Source: Bacteroidales bacterium UBA6340 (lineage in GTDB: Bacteria > Bacteroidota > Bacteroidia > Bacteroidales > Paludibacteraceae). From it: a DNA stretch of 5,690 nucleotides. A program made the translations under genes and the position numbers. The stretch is taken from the NCBI GenBank assembly GCA_002440265.1, contig DJSG01000028.1, positions 20,719-26,408 on the forward strand, written 5' to 3'. Shown in pieces: positions 1 through 5,641 of the stretch. The notes beneath the pieces are model-generated. The model did no database searches and was not told the DNA's origin. It was given only the letters and a program-made list of their open reading frames with translations. How positions within the stretch are numbered: the first letter of the stretch is position 1; each line of letters starts with the position of its first letter.

Positions 1-182
1 GTGATTAAGCCGTCAATGTCGAGATGACAGCATACCAATGGTGCCGAAATGCACATGCTACATCACAACATCAAAACAACGCAATGTATCAACTTCAATC
101 AGATTGTTTCTCAAAAACAACATCATTTCAACGTTAATTTTCAATCTCAATCCATAAAAATCACAAAACACACATCATTTTC
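1..182. other. AT-rich intergenic DNA, no gene recognised
   Basis: This stretch upstream of the glnN promoter has frequent A and T runs and no open frame that looks coding. Forward frame 1 reads eight codons from the window edge to a TGA at 25-27. It could be the tail of a gene lying to the left, but eight residues cannot be identified. I found no convincing rho-independent terminator, tRNA or promoter-like TAnnTTTG element here on either strand. Best treated as the 5' intergenic region of glnN. Confidence 0.6.
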
Positions 183-213
183 TTGCACATATCAGTAGAA
201 TGATGTACCTTTG
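183..213 (+). promoter_or_regulatory. Bacteroidales-type promoter of glnN
   Basis: TTG at 183-185 is followed, after exactly 20 bp, by TACCTTTG at 206-213. This matches the Bacteroidales -33/-7 consensus (TTTG or TTG, about 19-21 bp, TAnnTTTG) used by the primary sigma factor of that group. It predicts a transcription start near 217-220 and an untranslated leader of about 100 nt before the glnN ATG. Both boxes sit in the same hexamer, TTGCAC (183-188 and 211-216). The match is seen directly; activity is inferred. Confidence 0.8.
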
Positions 214-265
214 CACTCGAAAACAAAAAGTCACCTACGTGCAACCGCTTTACGTGAGCATAGCG

Positions 266-302
266 AACCACCAACGTGAAACCACCAACGCGGCAAAGCC
301 GC
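266..302 (+). promoter_or_regulatory. glnN leader: 11-bp direct repeat and small hairpin
   Basis: Within the predicted leader, AACCACCAACG occurs twice without mismatch (266-276 and 280-290; period 14 bp). It is followed at once by a perfect 5-bp stem with an AAA loop (GCGGC at 290-294, GCCGC at 298-302), 17 nt before the start codon. ACGTG occurs three times just upstream and within the repeat (237-241, 252-256, 274-278). No known riboswitch class is recognisable. The structure could affect translation or RNA stability, but that is inference. Confidence 0.4.
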
Positions 303-319
303 CATAAACAACTATAGGT

Positions 320-2509
320 ATGAGCAACATTCGATTTGAAGCATTGAAAAATGCATGGAGCCACGAACCCGTGGAAGTAAAAGCCCCTGCGAGCCGCGCA
401 AGCGTGATTTTCGCGCAAAACGTCTTCACGCGCGAGAAGATGAAAGAGTACATCGCCAGCAACGTCCTCGAGCAACTCTTCGACCTCATGGACAACGAGA
501 AGACGCTGAGTCGCGACATCGCCAACAGCGTGGCTATCGGCATGAAGAAGTGGGCTATGGAGCAAGGTGCCACACACTACACACACTGGTTCCAGCCCCT
601 CACGGGCGGCACGGCAGAGAAGCACGACGCCTTCTTCAGTTTCGGCACGGACGGCGCACCCATGGAGGAGTTCTCCGGCGGTGTGTTGTATCAGCAGGAA
701 CCCGACGCAAGCAGTTTCCCGAGCGGTGGCATACGCAACACGTTTGAGGCACGCGGATACTCGGCTTGGGACCCTTCCTCACCCGCTTTCGTCATTGGCG
801 ACCGGCTCTGTATCCCCACCATCTTCGTTGCCTACACGGGCGAAGCACTGGACTACAAGACACCGCTGTTGCGCTCCATATCAGCCGTCAACAAAGCCGC
901 TGTGGCAGTAGCCAACTACTTCGACCGTAACGTCAAGCGTGTGTACAGTTACCTCGGTTGGGAACAGGAATTCTTCCTCGTGGACGAAGCATTGTTCGTG
1001 GCACGACCCGACCTTGTCATGACGGGGCGCACACTCATGGGACATACTGCAAGCAAGAACCAGCAGTTGGACGACCACTACTTCGGTATCATTCCCGAGC
1101 GCGTCTTGCGCTTCATGACCGAACTCGAAATAGAGGCTCTCAAACTCGGTATCCCTGTCAAGACACGCCACAACGAGGTGGCACCCAATCAGTTCGAGGT
1201 GGCACCCATCTACGAAGAGGCGAATCTCAGCAGCGACCACAACCAACTCATCATGTCGCTCATGGAGCAGGTGGCACGCCGTCACCACTTCCGCGTACTG
1301 CTTCACGAGAAGCCTTTCGGCGGTGTCAACGGTTCTGGCAAACACTGCAACTGGTCTCTTGGCACCGACACCGGCGTCAATCTGCTCAGCCCGGGCAAGA
1401 ACCCCTACCGGAACCTGCAGTTTGTGACCTTCCTTGTCAATGTCCTCATGGCGGTACAACGCCACAACGGACTGCTCAAAGCCTCTATTGTATCGGCTAC
1501 CAACGCCCACCGCTTGGGGGCTAACGAGGCACCTCCTGCCATCATATCCGTCTTCCTCGGCACACAAATCACGGAAGCACTCGACCAAATCGAACATGCG
1601 GACGTGGACAAAGGTATCATTATCAATGCCAAGAAAGAGATGAAACTCGGCGTAGGCAACATTCCGGAAATACTCCTCGACAACACCGACCGCAACCGCA
1701 CCTCGCCATTCGCTTTCACAGGCAACCGCTTTGAGTTCCGTGCCGTAGGCTCTTCCGCCAACTGTGGGGCTGCCATGCTCGCCCTCAACGCCGCTGTGGC
1801 AGAGCAACTTACCCTCTTCCGCGAAGAAGTGGACTCCCTTATCGGACAAGGTGAAACCAAAGAACGTGCACTCTTCACCGTCATCAAACGCTACCTCAAT
1901 GACTGCCATGCCATACGTTTCGACGGCAATGGATACAGCGACGAATGGAAAGAGGAAGCCCGAAAACGCGGTTTGGACTGCGAGACAAGCGCACCGATTG
2001 TGATAGACAACTATCTGAGTGACAGTTCTGTAAACATGTTCCATACTACAGGCGTGCTCACCAAAGCTGAATTACTGTCGCGCTGCGAGGTAAAATGGGA
2101 GAACTACACGCTGAAAATACAAATCGAGTCACGCGTTCTCGGAGACTTGGTCATCAACCACGTACTGCCCGCCGCCAAACGTTATCAGACAATGCTGCTG
2201 CAGAATGTGCTGAGTGTCAAGCAGATATTCCCCGAAGATGAGGTCAGCAAACTCAACGAGCAAGACTATATCATCATTCGCCGTATCGAGAAGCACGTGG
2301 CTGCCATCATCGGGGAAGTGGAGCAGATGAAGAATGCCCGCAAACAGGCTAACCATATTGACAACCAACGTGATAAGGCTATTGCCTACCATGACAATGT
2401 AGTGCCGCTTATGGAGCAGATACGCGACCATGTGGACCACCTCGAACTCGTGGTGGACGACGAACTCTGGACACTGCCCAAATACCGCGAGATGCTCTTC
2501 GTCCACTAA
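320..2509 (+). CDS. glnN: Type III glutamine synthetase (GSIII)
   Basis: Cytoplasmic enzyme making L-glutamine from L-glutamate, ammonium and ATP, the entry point of ammonium assimilation. Its 729 residues match the usual length of Bacteroides GSIII, far longer than the roughly 470 of type I. An N-terminal GSIII-specific region (about 1-190) precedes the catalytic domain. Recognisable motifs in order: GWEQEFFL (213-220, metal-binding glutamate), RHNEVAPNQFEVAP (283-296), HEKPFGGVNGSGKHCNWS (329-346, with the nucleotide-site NGSGKH), and NRTSPFAFTGNRFEFR (459-474, phosphate-site arginines and metal-binding E472). A helical C-terminal region (about 590-729) is typical of the family. The ATG at 320 suits a consensus promoter about 100 bp upstream and has only a weak AGG ahead of it, usual in this phylum. 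The type I adenylylation-site region is not evident. It is transcribed alone, ending at the shared terminator. No frameshift or missing active-site motif was seen. Confidence 0.97.
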   Translation: MSNIRFEALKNAWSHEPVEVKAPASRASVIFAQNVFTREKMKEYIASNVLEQLFDLMDNEKTLSRDIANSVAIGMKKWAMEQGATHYTHWFQPLTGGTAEKHDAFFSFGTDGAPMEEFSGGVLYQQEPDASSFPSGGIRNTFEARGYSAWDPSSPAFVIGDRLCIPTIFVAYTGEALDYKTPLLRSISAVNKAAVAVANYFDRNVKRVYSYLGWEQEFFLVDEALFVARPDLVMTGRTLMGHTASKNQQLDDHYFGIIPERVLRFMTELEIEALKLGIPVKTRHNEVAPNQFEVAPIYEEANLSSDHNQLIMSLMEQVARRHHFRVLLHEKPFGGVNGSGKHCNWSLGTDTGVNLLSPGKNPYRNLQFVTFLVNVLMAVQRHNGLLKASIVSATNAHRLGANEAPPAIISVFLGTQITEALDQIEHADVDKGIIINAKKEMKLGVGNIPEILLDNTDRNRTSPFAFTGNRFEFRAVGSSANCGAAMLALNAAVAEQLTLFREEVDSLIGQGETKERALFTVIKRYLNDCHAIRFDGNGYSDEWKEEARKRGLDCETSAPIVIDNYLSDSSVNMFHTTGVLTKAELLSRCEVKWENYTLKIQIESRVLGDLVINHVLPAAKRYQTMLLQNVLSVKQIFPEDEVSKLNEQDYIIIRRIEKHVAAIIGEVEQMKNARKQANHIDNQRDKAIAYHDNVVPLMEQIRDHVDHLELVVDDELWTLPKYREMLFVH

Positions 2510-2548
2510 CGAATTCCATTGACACCCACCCCATTATACCGGACATAA

Positions 2549-2592
2549 AAAAGCAAAAGCCTGACGACACGCATCATCAGGCTTTTGCTTTT
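2549..2592. terminator. Bidirectional rho-independent terminator between glnN and tRNA-Pro
   Basis: Arms 2549-2567 and 2574-2592 form a 19-bp stem around a 6-nt loop (2568-2573), with one C/A mismatch (2565/2576) on the + transcript that becomes a U-G wobble on the - transcript. The outer stem is A-rich on the left and T-rich on the right. A transcript from either side therefore ends in a GC-containing hairpin followed by a U-rich tract; on the minus strand the stem runs into TTTTTT. It lies 39 bp after the glnN stop and 1 bp beyond the tRNA 3' end, so it should serve both. Confidence 0.85.
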
Positions 2593-2593
2593 G

Positions 2594-2668
2594 TCGGGAT
2601 AGCGAGATTCGAACTCACGACCTCCTGCTCCCAAAGCAGGCATTCTAACCGGGCTGAACTATATCCCG
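2594..2668 (-). tRNA. tRNA-Pro, anticodon UGG
   Basis: Read on the minus strand, the 75-nt sequence folds into a full cloverleaf. Acceptor stem CGGGATA/TATCCCG has discriminator A73; D-stem is GTTC/GAAT with a 10-nt loop containing GG; anticodon stem is CCTGC/GCAGG with loop TTTGGGA, giving anticodon TGG (plus-strand 2631-2633, cca); the variable loop is 5 nt; T-stem GTGAG/CTCGC carries the TTCGAAT loop. C1-G72 with A73 is the known identity pattern of bacterial tRNA-Pro, supporting the assignment independently of the anticodon. The 3' CCA is not encoded, so it must be added by the nucleotidyltransferase. UGG reads CCA and, by wobble, other proline codons. The gene is convergent with glnN and has its own promoter. 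Confidence 0.97.
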
Positions 2669-2694
2669 AGGCTCTCTTTGTCCGAAAGCGGGCG

Positions 2695-2725
2695 CAAAGG
2701 TACTGCTTATTTTTGAATTGGCAAA
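2695..2725 (-). promoter_or_regulatory. Bacteroidales-type promoter of tRNA-Pro
   Basis: On the minus strand, TTTG (plus-strand caaa at 2722-2725) is followed after 19 bp by TACCTTTG (plus-strand 2695-2702), a perfect TAnnTTTG -7 box. The predicted start is near 2688-2691, giving a leader of about 20 nt to be trimmed before the mature tRNA 5' end at 2668. The -7 box is the same octamer as at glnN. Confidence 0.82.
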
Positions 2726-2755
2726 ATAAATCACACAAAAAAGAGCAATTCAAAA
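2711..2755. repeat. 10-bp inverted repeat in the tRNA-Pro/yidC divergent promoter region
   Basis: TTTTGAATTG at 2711-2720 and CAATTCAAAA at 2746-2755 are perfect reverse complements separated by 25 bp. The left arm lies inside the spacer of the tRNA promoter, and the interval contains its -33 box. No T-run or RNA context suggests a terminator, so a protein-binding site is possible. The DNA is AT-rich, which raises the chance of coincidence. Confidence 0.4.
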
Positions 2756-2762
2756 CAAACAG

Positions 2763-2793
2763 TTGTACTTCCAAAATAAATTACGTAACTTTG
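2763..2793 (+). promoter_or_regulatory. Bacteroidales-type promoter of yidC
   Basis: TTG at 2763-2765 lies 20 bp before TAACTTTG at 2786-2793, again matching the Bacteroidales -33/-7 consensus. The expected transcription start is near 2797-2800, giving a leader of about 35 nt. Since the beta-barrel gene downstream overlaps yidC, this promoter probably drives both genes. It is back to back with the tRNA-Pro promoter; the two -33 boxes are only about 37 bp apart. Confidence 0.8.
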
Positions 2794-2833
2794 CAGGCTT
2801 TTTGTGCAACTAATCACGAAAATACAATAAGGA

Positions 2834-4768
2834 ATGGATAAAAATACATGGATTGGCTTCCTACTGATAGCCGTAATCATCGTGGGGTTCTCCCTGCTGA
2901 ACCGCCCCTCTAAAGAAGAACTGGCTGAACGTCAGCGTATTAACGACTCTATTGCTCTTGTGCAGATACAGGAGCGCGAGGCGCAGGTATTGTCCGAACA
3001 ACTGTCACAAGAGGTACAAGCCGAGCAAAACAACGAGATAGCCACTGCTGCCAATCACGAAGAGTTGGAGCAGCGTGTGGCAGACATCTACGGTCCTTTT
3101 GCTCCTGCGGCAAAGGGCGAAGAGGGGCTGGTAACTATTGAGAATGAGAAGATTCGCGTGGGCATTGCACGTCGCGGCGGACGTTTGGCACAAGCCGAAC
3201 TCAAGGAGTACAAGGCGTATGGGGACAGTGTGAACAATCTCTGCCTCTTCCACGGCGACGAGAGCAGCCAGAGTTTCACACTTGTAACGCAGAACAACCG
3301 TATTCTCTCCACGCAAAACCTTTATTTCCAACCGGTTGACCTGCATACGGATACAGCAGGAACCACCCTTGTCATGCGTCTGCTGACCAACATCGAGGGC
3401 AGTTATATGGACTTCGTCTATACCCTGCCCAAGGACGATTATATGCTCCGCTTGAGCATTCAGCCGCACGCCATGCAGACAGCCTTGGCACAAAACATGA
3501 CCTCCATGGAGATGAGCTGGGCGGTGACTATCCCCCAACAGGAGCGCGGACGCAAGTTCGAGGAGAAATATGCGCAGTTGCAGTATATGTTCGTGGGTGG
3601 TGATATAGAGACATTGTCGGAGCAGAAGCACGCCCTCAAGAACGAGCCGAGCCGTATCCGCTGGATAGCATACAAGGACCAGTTCTTCTCCACCGTGATG
3701 ATTGCAGACGAGGCATTCACCTCCACCACCTTGGAATCCACACCGTTGGCAGAGTTCAGCCATTATATCAAGGAGTACAAGACCACCACCGGTGTGCCGC
3801 TTGACGTGACGGGCAAGAAAGCAACATCGTTCCGCTATTACCTCGGTCCCAACCACTACAATACCCTCAAGGCGTATGACAACGACATGGCAAAAGAGGA
3901 CAAGTTGCACCTCCAGGAGTTGGTGCCGCTGGGGTGGAAGATTGTCAGTTGGATTAACAAGATATTGGTCATCCCGATGTTCGACTTGTTCACCTCGTGG
4001 GGGTTGCATATAGGTATTGTCATTCTGCTGATGACGCTGGTTATCAAGTTGATAATCCTGCCGTTTGTGTTTGCGTCCTACAAGTCGAGTGCCAAGATGC
4101 GTGCCCTGAAACCGCAGTTGGACGAGATAAATGCCAAGTACCCGCCCGAGAAGATGCAGGAGCGTCAGCAGGCTACCATGGCACTCTACCAACGTGCCGG
4201 CGTGAGTCCTATGTCAGGCTGCCTGCCTATGCTGTTCCAGTTCCCGATACTGATGGCTATGTTCTGGTTTCTCCCCACCGCCATTGAACTGCGCGGTCAG
4301 TCGCTCTTCTGGGCAGACGACCTCTCCACCTACGACACGCTTATCTCATGGAGCCACCCCATTCCGCTGTTCGGAACCCACCTCAGCCTGTTCTGCTTAC
4401 TGATGACGATAGTGAACTTCATCTACACCTATATAACTATGCAATCGCAATCCACCGACCCGAACATGAAGTTCATGAAGTGGATGATGTATCTCATGCC
4501 ATTGATGTTCCTGTTTATCTTCAATGATTATGCAGCAGGCTTGAGTTACTATTACCTTGTCAGCCTGTTGATTACCATCCTGCAAACGATGATTTTCCGC
4601 TGGTCGATAGATGAAAAGAAACTTCTGGCACAGATGGAAGCCAATGCCAAGAAGAAAGGCAACGGACAGAAGAAGTCGGGCTTGATGGCACGGCTGGAGA
4701 AGATGCAGCAAGAACAACAGCGCATGGCACGTGAAAACGCCAAGGCGCAAGCCAAACGAATGCGATGA
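2834..4768 (+). CDS. yidC: Membrane protein insertase YidC (Oxa1 family)
   Basis: Inner-membrane insertase that places membrane proteins in the bilayer, alone or with SecYEG. At 644 residues it has the long Gram-negative layout. TM1 lies near residues 5-22, followed by a charged linker, then a periplasmic beta-sandwich domain (about 80-355). The conserved insertase core (about 365-590) includes the cytoplasmic hairpin YKSSAKMRALKPQLDEI (416-432) with MALYQRAGVSPMSGCLPML (449-467). TM segments lie near 390-413, 463-483, 513-535 and 550-590. The tail (591-644) is Lys/Arg-rich and partly coiled-coil-like, a form often linked to ribosome contact. K405 (codon at 4046-4048) aligns with the groove arginine of E. 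coli YidC (R366); lysine here is, to my recollection, normal in Bacteroidota. The ATG at 2834 gives a proper N-terminal signal anchor. AAGGA abuts the ATG too closely for a classical ribosome site. The stop overlaps the next gene's start. Confidence 0.97.
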   Translation: MDKNTWIGFLLIAVIIVGFSLLNRPSKEELAERQRINDSIALVQIQEREAQVLSEQLSQEVQAEQNNEIATAANHEELEQRVADIYGPFAPAAKGEEGLVTIENEKIRVGIARRGGRLAQAELKEYKAYGDSVNNLCLFHGDESSQSFTLVTQNNRILSTQNLYFQPVDLHTDTAGTTLVMRLLTNIEGSYMDFVYTLPKDDYMLRLSIQPHAMQTALAQNMTSMEMSWAVTIPQQERGRKFEEKYAQLQYMFVGGDIETLSEQKHALKNEPSRIRWIAYKDQFFSTVMIADEAFTSTTLESTPLAEFSHYIKEYKTTTGVPLDVTGKKATSFRYYLGPNHYNTLKAYDNDMAKEDKLHLQELVPLGWKIVSWINKILVIPMFDLFTSWGLHIGIVILLMTLVIKLIILPFVFASYKSSAKMRALKPQLDEINAKYPPEKMQERQQATMALYQRAGVSPMSGCLPMLFQFPILMAMFWFLPTAIELRGQSLFWADDLSTYDTLISWSHPIPLFGTHLSLFCLLMTIVNFIYTYITMQSQSTDPNMKFMKWMMYLMPLMFLFIFNDYAAGLSYYYLVSLLITILQTMIFRWSIDEKKLLAQMEANAKKKGNGQKKSGLMARLEKMQQEQQRMARENAKAQAKRMR

Positions 4769-5550
4769 AACCGATACTGATGATAGCCCTGTGCTCGCTG
4801 AGCATGGGGCTGTTTGCTTCCTCCATGGGAGACAACACTCTGTTAGGGGATAGCACTCTGTTGGGAGACGACGCGGCTCGCGTCGTCATAACAGAAACCA
4901 CAGACGTGGCTCCCCGCTACACTTTCAGCGATTTCTTCGATGCCCTCGACCTGCCCACGGTCTTGGGTGCAGGCATCACGCCCAACGGCATTGAGAGTGC
5001 CACGTTCAACTCCTCCATGCGCCTTGCGTGGCGGCACCACAAGGGCTATGGCACGTATGTCTTCATTGCTTTCGACACCCACAGCAACACCTACGACTCC
5101 CTCTCTATAGCAGGTTCCAACGTCCGTACAGGCGAGGTGTGGTACTATGAGATAGGTATGGGACTTGGCTACCGAATCCCCTTGGTCAAGGACCTCCGCG
5201 CCTACTATGCACATCCGTATTTCAACCGCTTCGACTTCTTTGCTTACATTCAACCGGGGGTATCTATCCCGTATGTCAAGACTGTGGAGCCCTATTGTGA
5301 AACATGTACAGACACAGGTGGCAGCGACCTCTACGAACTGCGCGACCATTTCTCTGCCGTACCCACTTTGCGCTTTGGTGCAGGGGTGGAGTGGTTCATT
5401 ATGCCTAATTTTGGTGTCTTTGCCGAAGCGTCTTATATCCAGCACCTGACACCTACCATTATCGAGCAGGCTGCCATCAACAAGGGTACCATCCGCCACC
5501 CCTCAGGACCGTTGGTATTCTCCATTGGTTTGTCACTGTTCTTCAAGTAG
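4765..5550 (+). CDS. Predicted outer-membrane beta-barrel protein, function unknown
   Basis: 261 residues. A signal peptide (MKPILMIALCSLSMGLFA) probably ends after A18; Cys10 is not in a good lipobox, so this is not a lipoprotein. A short tandem repeat follows, DNTLLG-DSTLLG (23-34), then a linker. From about residue 62 there are roughly eight alternating aromatic/hydrophobic strands (near 62-72, 78-90, 97-107, 123-138, 155-170, 197-211, 215-228, 249-260). The chain ends SIGLSLFFK, with a terminal aromatic pair as in barrel proteins handled by the BAM machinery. Glycine-rich strand turns (GAGV, GMGLGY) resemble the small OmpA/OmpW-like porin-fold families, but I cannot assign a family. A CETC motif (C178, C181) sits in a long loop between strands. 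The ATG lies within the yidC stop (ATGA), so expression should be translationally coupled to yidC. Function is not known. Confidence 0.85.
   Translation: MKPILMIALCSLSMGLFASSMGDNTLLGDSTLLGDDAARVVITETTDVAPRYTFSDFFDALDLPTVLGAGITPNGIESATFNSSMRLAWRHHKGYGTYVFIAFDTHSNTYDSLSIAGSNVRTGEVWYYEIGMGLGYRIPLVKDLRAYYAHPYFNRFDFFAYIQPGVSIPYVKTVEPYCETCTDTGGSDLYELRDHFSAVPTLRFGAGVEWFIMPNFGVFAEASYIQHLTPTIIEQAAINKGTIRHPSGPLVFSIGLSLFFK
4831..4866 (+). repeat. 18-bp in-frame tandem repeat after the signal peptide
   Basis: Two adjacent 18-bp units, gacaacactctgttaggg (4831-4848) and gatagcactctgttggga (4849-4866), agree at 14 of 18 positions and encode DNTLLG and DSTLLG. The next codons (GAC GAC) begin like a third unit. 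It lies directly after the predicted signal peptide cleavage region, where the mature protein would tolerate length change. Its DNA also resembles the non-coding repeat region downstream of the gene. Confidence 0.75.
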
Positions 5551-5575
5551 AAAATGCCGTAAAAACATCTTTTGG

Positions 5576-5607
5576 GTGACAGTACAGGGGATAGTACACT
5601 ATAGTGT
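5576..5607. repeat. Intergenic repeat-like block with a 12-bp perfect palindrome
   Basis: Following the beta-barrel gene, ACACTATAGTGT (5596-5607) is a perfect 12-bp palindrome. The preceding bases hold a GGTGACAG element and the 9-mer AGGGGATAG (5586-5594). GTACACT at 5594-5600 recurs at 5631-5637. No gene or consensus promoter is evident between 5551 and 5641. It could be part of a dispersed intergenic repeat or a regulatory site; nothing here decides which. Confidence 0.45.
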
Positions 5608-5641
5608 CCATTTAGAAACGCAATTTTGGGGTACACTTTTG

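Noticed and set aside
161..625. Minus-strand open frames over the glnN promoter and 5' end
   Set aside because: They cover a consensus promoter and the first third of glnN, and the products lack family features.
881..2044. Long minus-strand open frame (387 codons) across glnN
   Set aside because: It is antisense to a gene with complete GSIII motifs. Its composition is a by-product of the codon pattern of glnN, and it has no recognisable domain or promoter.
2549..2592. Attachment site of an integrated element at the tRNA 3' end
   Set aside because: No integrase and no second copy of the tRNA 3' end is present in the window; the hairpin is fully explained as a terminator.
2829..2833. AAGGA next to the yidC ATG as a Shine-Dalgarno site
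   Set aside because: There is no spacing to the ATG, and genes in this phylum generally do not rely on strong Shine-Dalgarno sites.
3005..4192. Long minus-strand open frame (395 codons) across yidC
   Set aside because: His- and Leu-rich low-sense product opposite a clearly conserved yidC; no domain, no promoter. It is a shadow frame.
4792..4794. Cys10 of the barrel protein as a lipoprotein lipidation site
   Set aside because: The residue before the cysteine is leucine, not Gly/Ala/Ser, and only nine residues precede it; a signal peptidase I site after A18 fits better.
5433..5636. Minus-strand open frame of 67 codons over the end of the barrel gene
   Set aside because: It is mostly the reverse of the barrel gene plus repeat DNA; the VLSP repeats in it reflect the DNA repeats, not a protein.
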